DNA of 64,000 bases from Gillisia sp. Hel_I_86 (lineage in GTDB: Bacteria; Bacteroidota; Bacteroidia; Flavobacteriales; Flavobacteriaceae), in NCBI RefSeq assembly GCF_007827275.1, contig NZ_VISE01000001.1:3038001-3102000 (forward strand), given 5' to 3'. A program made the position numbers and the translations under genes. The notes under the pieces are model-generated. The model made no database searches, was not told the DNA's origin, and saw only the letters and a list, made by a program, of their open reading frames with translations. Within the stretch, counting starts at the first letter, position 1. The number at the start of each line of letters is the position of its first letter. Shown here in pieces: positions 36,199 to 45,995 of the stretch.

Positions 36199-36603
36199 TT
36201 AACAAAACTTTAACGTTCGGGCACCATTGTTTTGGATCAAAACCTCCAATTTTTGAACATCCCCATCCAATAGTTTTTCTATTTTTTGAGGCCATTCAAT
36301 AAATTTCCAGGTGTCGAGGTTCAAATAATCCTCGATCCCCATGTCCAGGGCTTCCATTTCGTCCTCAATCCTATAAAAATCGAAATGAAAGATCTTTCCT
36401 TGATCTGTTTGATATTCGTTAACTAGTGAGAAAGTAGGGCTGGACGCCAAGTCTGGCGCGCCAAGGGCTTTTACAAGCGCTTTGATAAGAGTAGTTTTAC
36501 CCGCTCCCATGTCCCCATAAAATAACAGCGTTTTGCTATTAACTTCGGAAAGTAATCGCATAGCTATTCTATCAATTTCTGATAGCTCGTAGGTTAACGT
36601 CAT
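36199..36603 (-). CDS. tsaE: tRNA threonylcarbamoyladenosine ATPase TsaE
   Basis: The 134-residue P-loop ATPase works with TsaB and TsaD to form t6A37 on ANN-decoding tRNAs. Walker A is GDMGAGKTT at residues 30-38; a Switch-like SSPTFSLVNEY follows near residue 58 and HFDFYRIEDEMEALDMGIED near 73 supplies the Walker B region. Length is normal. It is the gene after porX on the same strand, 43 nt away. The 280-nt gap on its 3' side holds no gene. Confidence 0.95.
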   Translation of the reverse strand: MTLTYELSEIDRIAMRLLSEVNSKTLLFYGDMGAGKTTLIKALVKALGAPDLASSPTFSLVNEYQTDQGKIFHFDFYRIEDEMEALDMGIEDYLNLDTWKFIEWPQKIEKLLDGDVQKLEVLIQNNGARTLKFC

Positions 36604-36646
36604 TCAAAATTAGATTTAAGGCTCTGTAAAGATATGTAATTTATTC

Positions 36647-38197
36647 TTATCTAGGCAATAAGACCACAAACGGGATGATCATTTCCTCCATGGAAACCCC
36701 TCCATGCTGGTAGGTATTTCGAAAATAGTTAACATAATAATTGTAATTGTTTGGGTAGGCAAAAAAGGAGTCGCCTTTTGCAAAAATAAATGAGCTGCTC
36801 ATATTGATGCTTGGCAAGTGGATTTTCTTGGGGTCTTTTGCTTCCAAAACCTCTTTTTTATCATAGGTAAGGCTCTTTCCAGTCTTATACCTTAGGTTGA
36901 GGCTGGTATTTTTATCCCCTATTACTTTAGAAGGGGTCTTTACATTGATGGTTCCATGATCTGTGGTCAAGATCAATTTGAATCCCAATTGTTGTGCTTG
37001 CTGAATGATTTCGAGCAAAGGAGAGTTCTTGAACCAACTTTGGGTCAAGGACCTGTAGGATTTATCGTTGGATGCCAATTCCTTGATGACCTCCATTTCG
37101 GTTTTGGAATGCGAAAGCATATCTACAAAATTATAGACCACCACCGTTAAATCGTTATCTTTTTGAGTTTTGAAATTTTCTACCAAACGTTTTCCGGCTT
37201 TAAGGCTGGTAATTTTATGGTATTCAGATTTTATATCCAACCTCAATCTTTTTAGCTGAGCCTCCAAAAACTCTGCTTCAAACATGTTTTTTCCGCCATC
37301 CTCTGTATCGTTTAACCAATATTGAGGGAATTGCTTTTCCATTTCGCTTGGCATCAGGCCACTAAAAATGGCATTTCTCGCGTATTGTGTGGCGGTGGGA
37401 AGGATGCTGTAAAATGTGGTTTCCTGGTCTTTTTTATAATAGTGGTTAATGGTGGGTTCGAAGGCCTTCCATTGATCGTACCTCATGTTGTCTATTACTA
37501 TAAGTATGGTAGGCTGGGTTTTACTGATTTCTGGAACTATCTTTTCCTTGAACAACCTATGGGACATGATGGGGGCATCGGCATTTTCTTCGAACCAATG
37601 TGGATAATTTTTATCCACAAACTTGCAAAATTGATTGTTGGCTTCCAGTTTTTGGGACTCCAGGATTTCGAACATCCCGCTATCTTCAATCGTTTCCAAT
37701 TCCAATTCCCAATAAATTAAACGCTGGTATAGTTCTGCCCAACCTTCAAACGAGTTTATATCGTTCATATCCATGGAAATTTTACGGAATTCCTGCTGAT
37801 AGTTGGACGTGGTTTTTTCGGTAATCAACCGGGAGTGGTCGAGATTCTTCTTCAAGCTCAATAAAATCTGATTAGGGTTTACAGGTTTTATAAGGTAATC
37901 GGCTATTTTAGAGCCAATAGCTTCTTCCATGATATATTCTTCTTCACTTTTGGTGATCATCACAATGGGGACGTCGGCACGCTTTTCCTTTATTTCAGAT
38001 AAGGTTTCCAAGCCGGTTAATCCAGGCATGTTCTCATCCAAAAATACAATGTCAAAATTCTGGGTATCTATTTGTTCTATTGCTTCGGTACCACTTTTAC
38101 ATGTAGTTACTTCGTAATTCTTGGATTCTAAAAAGATGATATGTGGCTTTAGCATGTCGATTTCATCATCTGCCCAAAGTATTTTTATTTTATTCAT
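36647..38197 (-). CDS. porX: PorX: response regulator with PglZ domain
   Basis: The 516-residue cytosolic regulator of the type IX secretion system has an N-terminal receiver domain (about 1-120) with acidic pocket Asp10/Asp11, phosphoacceptor Asp54 in FLDENMPGL and LIKPVNP with the conserved Lys near residue 105. A linker leads to a C-terminal PglZ (alkaline-phosphatase superfamily) domain at about 200-510, seen in NMRYDQWKAFEPT, VYNFVDMLSHSKTEME and LTTDHGTI. In Porphyromonas and Flavobacterium PorX works with the sensor PorY and an ECF sigma. porY is not here. No DNA-binding domain is present, as expected. Confidence 0.95.
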   Translation of the reverse strand: MNKIKILWADDEIDMLKPHIIFLESKNYEVTTCKSGTEAIEQIDTQNFDIVFLDENMPGLTGLETLSEIKEKRADVPIVMITKSEEEYIMEEAIGSKIADYLIKPVNPNQILLSLKKNLDHSRLITEKTTSNYQQEFRKISMDMNDINSFEGWAELYQRLIYWELELETIEDSGMFEILESQKLEANNQFCKFVDKNYPHWFEENADAPIMSHRLFKEKIVPEISKTQPTILIVIDNMRYDQWKAFEPTINHYYKKDQETTFYSILPTATQYARNAIFSGLMPSEMEKQFPQYWLNDTEDGGKNMFEAEFLEAQLKRLRLDIKSEYHKITSLKAGKRLVENFKTQKDNDLTVVVYNFVDMLSHSKTEMEVIKELASNDKSYRSLTQSWFKNSPLLEIIQQAQQLGFKLILTTDHGTINVKTPSKVIGDKNTSLNLRYKTGKSLTYDKKEVLEAKDPKKIHLPSINMSSSFIFAKGDSFFAYPNNYNYYVNYFRNTYQHGGVSMEEMIIPFVVLLPR

Positions 38198-38321
38198 TTA
38201 AATTGAATTTATAAGCGAATACGGTTCTCATATAATTACCGTTATCTGGCTATTAGTTTAGGAGCTGCCCTTTTTGGACATCATATATGTATATTTGTTA
38301 TAATTGTAAAGAATTTTAAGC

Positions 38322-39551
38322 TTGGCCAACAAAACAAAACTCAAAATATTTAACGATCCAATTTACGGTTTTATTACTATTCCATCGGAACGGATCTTTA
38401 AGATTATTGCACATCCCTACTTTCAAAGATTGCGCCGTATTTCGCAAATGGGAATGTCGTATTTGGTGTACCCGGGAGCTCATCATACTAGATTTCACCA
38501 TGCATTGGGAGGCTTGCATTTAATGCAGCAGGCAATAGAGATTCTTCGGTTTAAGGGGGTTGAGATCAATAAAGAGGAAGAAGAAGCTTTGCAAATAGCT
38601 ATTTTGTTGCATGATATTGGGCATGGACCTTTCTCCCATGCAATGGAGCATAGTATTGTAGAAGGGGTTTCGCATGAGTGTATTTCGCTCTTGTTTATGG
38701 AGGAAATGAATGCTGAATTTAACCAAAGTTTAACTTTGGCAATTGAAATTTTTAAAGGTAGCTATTCCAGAAAGTTCATGAATCAGTTAGTATCCAGTCA
38801 ATTGGATATGGATAGGTTGGATTATCTAAAAAGGGATAGTTTTTATACGGGAGTGCCCGAAGGGAACATAAATAGCGAACGTATAATCACTATGCTCAAT
38901 GTGGTGGACGATCACTTGGTTATCGAGGAAAAGGGGATTTATTCTGTAGAGAAGTTTTTGGTGGCAAGAAGGCTTATGTACTGGCAGGTCTATCTCCATA
39001 AAACCGGGGTTGCCGCGGAACAACTCCTGATAAGGGTATTAAAAAGAGCGAAAGAATTGATCGATCTTGGAGAAAACCTGGCTGGTAGCCCCGCCCTGGC
39101 TTTTTTCTTACATAATAAAGTAACTATAGATAAGTTCGATTCAGATACCTTAGGAACATTTGCAAAACTGGATGACTACGATATTGTTTCAGCAATGAAA
39201 GAATGGATGGAACATGAAGATTTTGTACTCAGCAATTTATGTAAGATGTTGTTGAATAGGGATCTGCTAAAAGTGAAATTGAAAAAGAAAAAGATCGATC
39301 CAGGGAAACTCAAGAAGTATGCACTGCCACTTCAGAAGAAATATAATATAACCGAAGAGGAAGCAAGTTATTTCGTGTTTAGTGGGGAGATTTCCAATGT
39401 GGCCTATTCCAGCGAGAATGATAATATTCAGATATTGCATAGAAATGGCAAAATCAGTGATGTGGCGAAGGCTTCAGACCAATTAAACCTGGTCGCGCTG
39501 TCCACAGAAGTCACTAAATATTATATCTGTTATCCTAAGACCATACATTAA
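38322..39551 (+). CDS. HD-domain phosphohydrolase
   Basis: The 409-residue protein belongs to the HD superfamily of (d)NTP or nucleotide phosphohydrolases. The metal site is seen in [11 protein letters not shown] near residue 50 and [17 protein letters not shown] near 90, matching the dGTPase/SAMHD1-like group. The start is TTG at 38322: an in-frame stop lies 15 nt before it, no ATG is available, and the next residues ([16 protein letters not shown]) are the usual N-terminus of the family. It is divergent from porX and ends 23 nt before lpxD. Confidence 0.9.
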   Translation: MANKTKLKIFNDPIYGFITIPSERIFKIIAHPYFQRLRRISQMGMSYLVYPGAHHTRFHHALGGLHLMQQAIEILRFKGVEINKEEEEALQIAILLHDIGHGPFSHAMEHSIVEGVSHECISLLFMEEMNAEFNQSLTLAIEIFKGSYSRKFMNQLVSSQLDMDRLDYLKRDSFYTGVPEGNINSERIITMLNVVDDHLVIEEKGIYSVEKFLVARRLMYWQVYLHKTGVAAEQLLIRVLKRAKELIDLGENLAGSPALAFFLHNKVTIDKFDSDTLGTFAKLDDYDIVSAMKEWMEHEDFVLSNLCKMLLNRDLLKVKLKKKKIDPGKLKKYALPLQKKYNITEEEASYFVFSGEISNVAYSSENDNIQILHRNGKISDVAKASDQLNLVALSTEVTKYYICYPKTIH

Positions 39552-39574
39552 CAATTTTTTTTACTTTTGCCAGA

Positions 39575-40591
39575 ATGAAATTTACTGCAGCACAAATAGC
39601 CGAGTTATTAAATGGTACTGTCGAGGGGGATCCGGAAGCAGAAGTGGATAAGTTGGCAAAAATTGAAGAAGGTACCGAAGGTTCGCTAACATTTTTAAGC
39701 AACCCTAAGTATACCTCTTATATCTATTCTACTAATGCAACTATAGCCATAGTTAGTGATGATTTCAGCATAGATCAAGAAATCGATACTACATTGATCA
39801 GGGTTAAAGACCCTTATAAAGCATTTTCTACCTTGCTCGAGTATTACAATCAGGTGAAATTGACTAAAATTGGGGTAGAGCAACCTCATTTTATTGCTGA
39901 ATCTGCAACTTATGGTGAGAATATTTACTTAGGAGCTTTTTCATATATAGGTGAAAACGTGAAAATTGGAAACGATGTAAAAATATTTCCCAACACTTAT
40001 ATAGGTGATAATGTTGTTATTGGAAATAATACTGTTATTTTTCCGGGAGTTAAGATCTATTCTGAAACTATTATAGGAAAATTTTGTGTGATCCATGCGG
40101 GGGTTGTGATGGGAGCCGATGGTTTTGGTTTTAGCCCCAGTGATAATGGAGAGTACAATAAGGTGCCTCAAATAGGAAATGTTATTGTAGAAGATAATGT
40201 GGACATTGGAGCAGGAACAACCATAGATAGGGCAACTTTAGGTTCTACTATAATTAGAAAAGGTGTGAAGCTGGATAACCAAATACAGATTGCGCATAAC
40301 GTGGAAATTGGAAATGATACTGCGATTGCGGCACAAACGGGGATTGCTGGTTCCACGAAAATTGGCAAGAATTGTTTGATTGGTGGGCAAGTTGGATTTG
40401 CAGGCCATTTAACAATTGGGGACAGAGTAAAAATCCAGGCACAGTCTGGAATTGGAAGAAATATTGGCGACGATGAAATTGTACAGGGCTCGCCCGCATT
40501 TGGATATGGAGATTTCAACAAGTCGTATGTCCACTTTAAGAACCTTCCCAAAATAGTTAATAGATTGAATAAAATAGAAAAAAAAATATAG
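39575..40591 (+). CDS. lpxD: UDP-3-O-acylglucosamine N-acyltransferase
   Basis: The 338-residue enzyme adds the N-linked acyl chain in lipid A synthesis. An N-terminal uridine-binding domain (to about 100) precedes a left-handed beta-helix of isoleucine-rich hexapeptide repeats ([20 protein letters not shown] and so on). The catalytic His lies in QIAHNVEIG near residue 240. A TACTTTTG core immediately upstream (39562-39569) would give a very short or absent leader. It is the first gene of the lipid A block; lpxC starts 1 nt after its stop. Confidence 0.95.
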   Translation: MKFTAAQIAELLNGTVEGDPEAEVDKLAKIEEGTEGSLTFLSNPKYTSYIYSTNATIAIVSDDFSIDQEIDTTLIRVKDPYKAFSTLLEYYNQVKLTKIGVEQPHFIAESATYGENIYLGAFSYIGENVKIGNDVKIFPNTYIGDNVVIGNNTVIFPGVKIYSETIIGKFCVIHAGVVMGADGFGFSPSDNGEYNKVPQIGNVIVEDNVDIGAGTTIDRATLGSTIIRKGVKLDNQIQIAHNVEIGNDTAIAAQTGIAGSTKIGKNCLIGGQVGFAGHLTIGDRVKIQAQSGIGRNIGDDEIVQGSPAFGYGDFNKSYVHFKNLPKIVNRLNKIEKKI

Positions 40592-40592
40592 C

Positions 40593-41993
40593 ATGGCTGA
40601 AATCATTTCAAAACAGCAAACTATAAAGAATGAGATCTCTCTAAAAGGAGTTGGACTTCATACTGGAAAAGAAGTAACCCTTACTTTTAAACCTGCCCCT
40701 GAAAACACGGGCTATGTTTTTAAAAGAATGGATTTGGATAACCAACCAACCATCGATGCAGATGTTATTTATGTGGTAAATACACAGCGCGGCACCAATC
40801 TTGAAAAAGATGGAATAACTATCCAAACTTCAGAGCATGTGCTTGCTGCTTGTGTAGGCCTGGAAATAGATAATATTATTATAGAGCTCGATGCATCTGA
40901 ACCTCCAATCATGGATGGTTCTTCCAAATTTTTTGTTGAAGCTTTGGAAGAAGCAGGAATAATTGCTCAGGAATCTGATCGGGACGAATTTATTGTAAGT
41001 GAAGTTATTTCTTATAAGGACGAAGCTACTGGCAGTGAATTGATTGTAATGCCATCAGATACGTATCAGGTGACCACTATGGTAGATTTTGGCACCAAAG
41101 TCCTAGGCACCCAAAATGCTTCTCTAAATAAATTGTCCGATTTTAAATCGGAGATTGCAGATGCACGTACGTTCAGTTTTTTACATGAAATTGAAACATT
41201 ATTGGAGCATGGCCTTATTAAGGGAGGTGATCTAAATAATGCCATTGTTTATGTAGATAAAGAATTGAGCCCGGAAACCATGTCCAAACTAAGGGATGCC
41301 TTTAAAAAGGACAATATCTCTGTAAAACCCAATGGAATCCTGGATAACCTTACTTTGCACTATCCAAATGAAGCAGCAAGACATAAATTGTTGGATGTGC
41401 TTGGGGATCTGGCTTTAATTGGAACCCGTATCCGGGGAAAGGTGATTGCTACCAAACCCGGTCATGAAGTCAATACCCAGTTCGCCAAGAAATTATCGAA
41501 GATAATAAAGACCGAACGCAGGAACAATGTACCTAAAATAGATTTTGACAAGGCTCCTTTGATGGATGTTAACGATATCATGAATATTTTGCCGCATCGT
41601 CCGCCATTTTTGTTGGTGGACAAAATTTATTCCCTTTCCCCAACTTGTGTCATTGGGATGAAAAACGTTACGATGAACGAGCCATTTTTTGTTGGACATT
41701 TTCCGGGGAAACCGGTGATGCCAGGAGTTTTACAAGTGGAGGCAATGGCGCAAACAGGTGGGATCCTGGCGTTGAAATCTGTTCCCGACCCAGAAAACTA
41801 TCTTACATTTTTCATGAAAATAGATAATGTAAAATTTAAACAGCAAGTGGTCCCTGGAGATACATTGATCTTTAAACTAGAACTATTGGCGCCAATAAGA
41901 AGAGGAATTTGCCAAATGCAGGGATATGCCTATGTAAACGGTAAATTAGTAACAGAAGCTATATTGATGGCTCAAATCGTAAAAAACAAATAA
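40593..41993 (+). CDS. lpxC/fabZ: Fused LpxC deacetylase / FabZ dehydratase
   Basis: The 466-residue bifunctional enzyme is typical of Bacteroidota. The N-terminal part (about 1-300) is LpxC, the zinc-dependent UDP-3-O-acyl-GlcNAc deacetylase that commits to lipid A: EHVLAACVGLEIDN near residue 78 and LHYPNEAARHKLLDVLGDLA near 253 carry the zinc ligands. The C-terminal part (about 315-466) is the FabZ hotdog dehydratase: ILPHRPPFLLVDKI, GHFPGKPVMPGVLQVEAMAQ with catalytic His and Glu. The fusion ties fatty acid elongation to lipid A output. Confidence 0.97.
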   Translation: MAEIISKQQTIKNEISLKGVGLHTGKEVTLTFKPAPENTGYVFKRMDLDNQPTIDADVIYVVNTQRGTNLEKDGITIQTSEHVLAACVGLEIDNIIIELDASEPPIMDGSSKFFVEALEEAGIIAQESDRDEFIVSEVISYKDEATGSELIVMPSDTYQVTTMVDFGTKVLGTQNASLNKLSDFKSEIADARTFSFLHEIETLLEHGLIKGGDLNNAIVYVDKELSPETMSKLRDAFKKDNISVKPNGILDNLTLHYPNEAARHKLLDVLGDLALIGTRIRGKVIATKPGHEVNTQFAKKLSKIIKTERRNNVPKIDFDKAPLMDVNDIMNILPHRPPFLLVDKIYSLSPTCVIGMKNVTMNEPFFVGHFPGKPVMPGVLQVEAMAQTGGILALKSVPDPENYLTFFMKIDNVKFKQQVVPGDTLIFKLELLAPIRRGICQMQGYAYVNGKLVTEAILMAQIVKNK

Positions 41994-41999
41994 GTCAGT

Positions 42000-42788
42000 A
42001 TGAATCAGCCTTTAGCTTATGTACATCCTGGAGCAAAAATCGCAAAAAATGTGGTGATAGAGCCTTTTACCACCATTCATAATAATGTGGTGATAGGGGA
42101 AGGTACCTGGATAGGTTCTAACGTAACTATTATGGAAGGTGCCAGGATCGGGAAAAATTGCAGCATTTTTCCAGGAGCAGTAATTTCCGCAGTACCACAG
42201 GACAAGAAATTCAATGACGAGGAAACCACAACCGAAATAGGGGACAATACAACTATTCGGGAATGTGTGACCATAAACCGTGGAACTTCAGATAGAATGA
42301 AAACCGTGATTGGTAAGAACTGTTGGATTATGGCTTATTGCCACATTGCGCATGACTGTGTGGTAGGGGATAATTGCGTTTTTTCCAATAACAGTACATT
42401 AGCGGGACATATTAATGTTGGGGACTATGTGATTTTAGCAGGAATGGCTGCTATACAGCAATATTGTAGCATTGGAAACCATGCTTTTGTAACTGGTGGA
42501 TCTATGGTTAGAAAAGATGTGCCGCCTTTCGTGAAGGCAGGACGGGAACCACTTTCTTATGTAGGTATAAATTCCATAGGTCTAAGGCGCCGTGGTTTTA
42601 ATGTTGAAAAGATTAGGGAGATACAAGATATCTACAGGATCTTGTATCAAAAAAATTATAACAATTCTCAGGCAGTTGCCATAATTGAAGCAGAGATGCA
42701 AGCAACGGCGGAGCGTGATGAGATCTTGGAATTTATCAAGAACTCCCAACGTGGAATTATGAAAGGATATTTTAGTTCATCAAATTAA
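42000..42788 (+). CDS. lpxA: UDP-N-acetylglucosamine O-acyltransferase
   Basis: The 262-residue trimeric enzyme carries out the first acylation of lipid A synthesis. Left-handed beta-helix hexapeptides run from about residue 5 to 185, including the catalytic His in CHIAHDCVVG near residue 121, and the helical C-terminal domain follows. It lies 6 nt after lpxC/fabZ and 11 nt before efp, in one operon. Confidence 0.96.
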   Translation: MNQPLAYVHPGAKIAKNVVIEPFTTIHNNVVIGEGTWIGSNVTIMEGARIGKNCSIFPGAVISAVPQDKKFNDEETTTEIGDNTTIRECVTINRGTSDRMKTVIGKNCWIMAYCHIAHDCVVGDNCVFSNNSTLAGHINVGDYVILAGMAAIQQYCSIGNHAFVTGGSMVRKDVPPFVKAGREPLSYVGINSIGLRRRGFNVEKIREIQDIYRILYQKNYNNSQAVAIIEAEMQATAERDEILEFIKNSQRGIMKGYFSSSN

Positions 42789-42799
42789 ATTAAAAAGCA

Positions 42800-43366
42800 A
42801 TGGCAAGTACAAGTGATATTAGAAATGGGTTATGTATCCGTTATAATCATGACATCTATAAGGTAGTAGAATTTTTACACGTAAAACCAGGGAAAGGACC
42901 TGCTTTTGTTAGAACTAAATTAAAAAGTGTAACCTCTGGAAAGGTGTTGGACAATACGTTTTCTGCAGGGCATAAAATTGAAGACGTGCGAGTTGAGACT
43001 CATAAATTTCAGTTCCTATACCACGATGGGGAATTTTATCATTTTATGAACGTTGAAGATTATACACAAATACGTTTATTGGAAACTGCCCTGGATATGC
43101 CTAAACTTCTTAAAGAAGGTGAGGTTGTTACCGTATTGATCAATACTGAAGACAACATGCCCCTTACTGTAGATATGCCGGCAAGTGTTGTCCTTGAGGT
43201 TACCCATACAGAACCGGGAGTAAAAGGAAATACAGCTACCAATGCTACAAAACCTGCAACGGTGGAAACCGGGGCAGAGGTAAATGTGCCACTTTTCATC
43301 AATGAAGGGGACAAGATTAAAATAGAGACAGATAAGGGAACTTATAAGGAGCGGGTAAAAGAGTGA
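42800..43366 (+). CDS. efp: Translation elongation factor P
   Basis: The 188-residue factor relieves ribosome stalling at polyproline. Three beta domains are present; the modified loop is KPGKGPAFV with Lys32 at the tip, the position that is beta-lysylated in E. coli. No epmA or epmB gene is seen in the window, so the modification here is open. The stop codon TGA sits in the first unit of a GAGTGAA repeat tract that continues beyond the gene. Confidence 0.96.
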   Translation: MASTSDIRNGLCIRYNHDIYKVVEFLHVKPGKGPAFVRTKLKSVTSGKVLDNTFSAGHKIEDVRVETHKFQFLYHDGEFYHFMNVEDYTQIRLLETALDMPKLLKEGEVVTVLINTEDNMPLTVDMPASVVLEVTHTEPGVKGNTATNATKPATVETGAEVNVPLFINEGDKIKIETDKGTYKERVKE

Positions 43367-43462
43367 AGAGTGAAAGAGTGAAGGAGTGAAGAGTGAAGGA
43401 GTGAAGAGTGAAGGAGTGAAGAGTGAAGAGTGAAGGAGTGAAGAGTGAAGAGTGAAGAGAGA
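43357..43462. repeat. GAGTGAA(G) short tandem repeat tract
   Basis: About a dozen 7- to 8-nt units of GAGTGAAG or GAGTGAAA type run from the last codons of efp for roughly 100 nt. The efp stop codon is part of the tract. Confidence 0.85.
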
Positions 43463-43507
43463 AAGTGCAAAGTGAACCTGGAAAGATGGATCAAATTAAC
43501 GTTACAG

Positions 43508-43555
43508 CGTTACTGCGTCACAACATCACAACGTTACTGCGTCACAACATCACAT
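43508..43555. repeat. 24-bp direct repeat, two copies
   Basis: A CGTTACTGCGTCACAACATC block occurs at 43508 and again at 43532 with a 24-bp period; a shorter related GTTACAGCGTTACTG lies just before it. It is in the leader of the lpxD paralogue. Confidence 0.8.
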
Positions 43556-43570
43556 AAACTATAAAAATAT

Positions 43571-44500
43571 ATGAAATTTCCTCAGAAGCATACGCTTCAA
43601 CAAATAGCTACAATCATCTCCGCTACGTATGTTGGCGAATCTGATTTTCCGGTGTTTGGAATGAATGAGATCCATGTAGTTACAGAGGGGGATATTGTTT
43701 TTGTAGATCATCCAAAATATTATGATAAGGCATTGAATTCTGCCGCAACTATTATTTTGATCAATAAAGAAGTGGAATGCCCTCCGGGAAAAGCGCTGCT
43801 TATCTCAGAGGATCCCTTTCGGGATTTTAATAAGCTCACCGAATATTTTAAACCTTTTGAAAAATCTGATTTTAAGATCGCAGATTCAGCTCAAATAGGA
43901 AAAAATACCATTATTCAGCCTAACGTTTTTATAGGCAATGATGTGAAAATAGGTGATAACTGTAGGATTCACTCCAATGTAAGTATTTACGATAACACTA
44001 TTATTGGCAATAATGTAATTATTCATGCAGGTACTGTTTTGGGGGCCGATGCGTTCTATTTTAAAAGCAGGCCCAGCGGATACGATAAACTGCTTTCTGG
44101 AGGCCGCGTGGTTATAGACCATGATGTGGAAATTGGAGCTTTATGTACAATAGATAAAGGTGTTTCTGGAGATACTTTCATAGGGGCTGGAACCAAACTG
44201 GATAATCAGGTTCAAATAGGTCATGATACCATTATAGGTAAAAAATGCCTTATTGCATCGCAAACAGGTATTGCCGGTTGTGTTATAGTGGAAGATGAAG
44301 TAAGTATTTGGGGACAGGTTGGAATTAGAAGCGATGTTACCATTAAAAAAGGCAGCGTTCTTATGGCTCAATGTGGGGTTTCCAAAACTACTGAAGAAAA
44401 TACCAGTTATTGGGGATCGCCAGCACAGGAATTCAGGACAAAATTAAGACAGATGGCAGCCGTAAAAATGCTTCCGGGAATCATAGATAAATTAAAATAG
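43571..44500 (+). CDS. LpxD-like acyltransferase paralogue
   Basis: The 309-residue left-handed beta-helix protein has the same layout as LpxD: a small N-terminal domain (to about 90), hexapeptide repeats (IQPNVFIGNDVKIGDNCRIH), and QVQIGHDTIIG near residue 215 holding the candidate catalytic His. Compared with the lpxD gene 4 kb upstream, it is shorter and clearly diverged, including an extra insert YFKSRPSGYDKLLSGG. It may acylate a different sugar nucleotide or act in a related envelope path; second lpxD-like genes near efp are common in this phylum. Confidence 0.88.
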   Translation: MKFPQKHTLQQIATIISATYVGESDFPVFGMNEIHVVTEGDIVFVDHPKYYDKALNSAATIILINKEVECPPGKALLISEDPFRDFNKLTEYFKPFEKSDFKIADSAQIGKNTIIQPNVFIGNDVKIGDNCRIHSNVSIYDNTIIGNNVIIHAGTVLGADAFYFKSRPSGYDKLLSGGRVVIDHDVEIGALCTIDKGVSGDTFIGAGTKLDNQVQIGHDTIIGKKCLIASQTGIAGCVIVEDEVSIWGQVGIRSDVTIKKGSVLMAQCGVSKTTEENTSYWGSPAQEFRTKLRQMAAVKMLPGIIDKLK

Positions 44501-44506
44501 AAAATC

Positions 44507-44920
44507 ATGGGTTTGAGCGAAAAACAACTTGTAGAATCTTTTTATACTTCGGAATTTTATAAAGATCCCTCGCAAGTTTCCAAGCATTTTCATACCGATG
44601 CCGAATTATATTGGAACAGCAGTGCAGGTTTTAATAAAATGAATGTAAAAAAGCTGGAAGGAATTTGTGCTGAAATGGCGAAATCTTTTGAATATTTACG
44701 ACCTGTAATCAGCCATTTGCTGCAAGATGATAAAACGGTTACCATAAGGATTACCTATTTTACACAAACCATTGAGAATCCGGACGAAGAAATTCCTTTA
44801 GCGCATATGGTTGCTATCTGGGAAATTAAGGACGGAAAAATGTTCAAAGGATACCAAATGAGCCAACCAGCAGATGATTCTTCGGAAAACCTTAGTTCCT
44901 TTATGGGAACAAACTTTTAA
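44507..44920 (+). CDS. NTF2-like (SnoaL-type) protein
   Basis: The 137-residue protein has a cone-shaped NTF2-like fold signature: an N-terminal helix (EKQLVESFYTSEFYKD), SKHFHTDAELYWNSSAGF, and long beta strands ending VAIWEIKDGKMFKGYQM. The catalytic role, if any, is unknown. It begins 6 nt after the lpxD paralogue and is probably cotranscribed with it. Confidence 0.82.
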   Translation: MGLSEKQLVESFYTSEFYKDPSQVSKHFHTDAELYWNSSAGFNKMNVKKLEGICAEMAKSFEYLRPVISHLLQDDKTVTIRITYFTQTIENPDEEIPLAHMVAIWEIKDGKMFKGYQMSQPADDSSENLSSFMGTNF

Positions 44921-44980
44921 AAAGGCTTTAAGGTTTCTATTTAAAAACATACTTTTGCAAAGCAAAAAATTATAACAATT

Positions 44981-45865
44981 ATGAGCGTTTTAGTCAATAA
45001 AGATTCAAAGATAATAGTTCAAGGTTTCACGGGAAGTGAAGGTACATTTCATGCTGAACAAATGATAGAGTATGGAACCAATGTTGTTGGAGGGGTAACT
45101 CCAGGAAAAGGTGGACAATCTCATTTGGACAAGCCTGTTTTCAATACGGTATCACAAGCTGTAAAAGAAACGGGAGCCAATGTTTCCATTATTTTTGTGC
45201 CGCCAGCTTTTGCTGCAGATGCCATTATGGAAGCTGCAGATGCTGGGATTGAAGTAATTATTACAATTACTGAAGGTATTCCGGTTTCAGATATGATCAA
45301 AGCAAATAATTATATTCAAAATAGGTCATGTAGACTTGTTGGGCCTAACTGTCCAGGGGTAATTACTCCAGGAGAAGCAAAAGTTGGAATTATGCCTGGT
45401 TTTGTGTTCAAAAAAGGAAAAGTAGGAATTGTTTCCAAATCTGGAACTCTTACTTACGAAGCTGCAGATCAGGTTGTAAAACAAGGTTTGGGAATTTCTA
45501 CTGCAATTGGAATTGGTGGGGATCCAATTATTGGAACAACTACGAAAGAAGCAGTGGAATTGTTGATGAATGATGATGAGACCGAGTGTATCGTTATGAT
45601 TGGTGAAATTGGTGGTCAGTTGGAAGCAGATGCTGCACAATGGGTCAAGGCCAATGGGAACAGAAAACCAGTTATTGGATTTATCGCGGGAGAAACTGCA
45701 CCAGCAGGTCGTACCATGGGACATGCAGGAGCAATAGTGGGTGGTAGTGAAGATACTGCACAGGCTAAAAAAGAGATTCTTCGTGAAAACGGAATCCACG
45801 TTGTAGATTCTCCAGCTGAAATTGGAAAGAAAGTTGCTGAAGTACTTAAAACTGTGAATGCATAA
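44981..45865 (+). CDS. sucD: Succinyl-CoA synthetase alpha subunit
   Basis: The 294-residue CoA-binding subunit catalyses substrate-level phosphorylation in the TCA cycle. It has [15 protein letters not shown] near residue 13, [16 protein letters not shown] near 128 and the phosphohistidine in [13 protein letters not shown] near 246. A TACTTTTG core at 44950-44957 is a likely -7 box. sucC is not adjacent, as often in this phylum. Confidence 0.96.
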   Translation: MSVLVNKDSKIIVQGFTGSEGTFHAEQMIEYGTNVVGGVTPGKGGQSHLDKPVFNTVSQAVKETGANVSIIFVPPAFAADAIMEAADAGIEVIITITEGIPVSDMIKANNYIQNRSCRLVGPNCPGVITPGEAKVGIMPGFVFKKGKVGIVSKSGTLTYEAADQVVKQGLGISTAIGIGGDPIIGTTTKEAVELLMNDDETECIVMIGEIGGQLEADAAQWVKANGNRKPVIGFIAGETAPAGRTMGHAGAIVGGSEDTAQAKKEILRENGIHVVDSPAEIGKKVAEVLKTVNA

Positions 45866-45886
45866 TTAAGTAAACGTCACTATATT

Positions 45887-45939
45887 TTAAAAAAGCCTCT
45901 TGATTTCTCATTAAATGAGTAATTTCAAGAGGTTTTTTT
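45887..45939 (+). terminator. Terminator of sucD
   Basis: AAAGCCTCTTGA pairs with TCAAGAGGTTTT (45925-45936) around a second small CTCAT..ATGAG hairpin; seven T follow. Confidence 0.8.
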
Positions 45940-45995
45940 ATTTTATTGCTTTTGGGTTTTACTATATTTGAATCAACTAAAAAAGAAATTTTTAT

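Noticed and set aside
45326-45799. 157-codon minus-strand ORF with many Cys, His and Asn
   Set aside because: It is the antisense shadow of sucD and has no family features.
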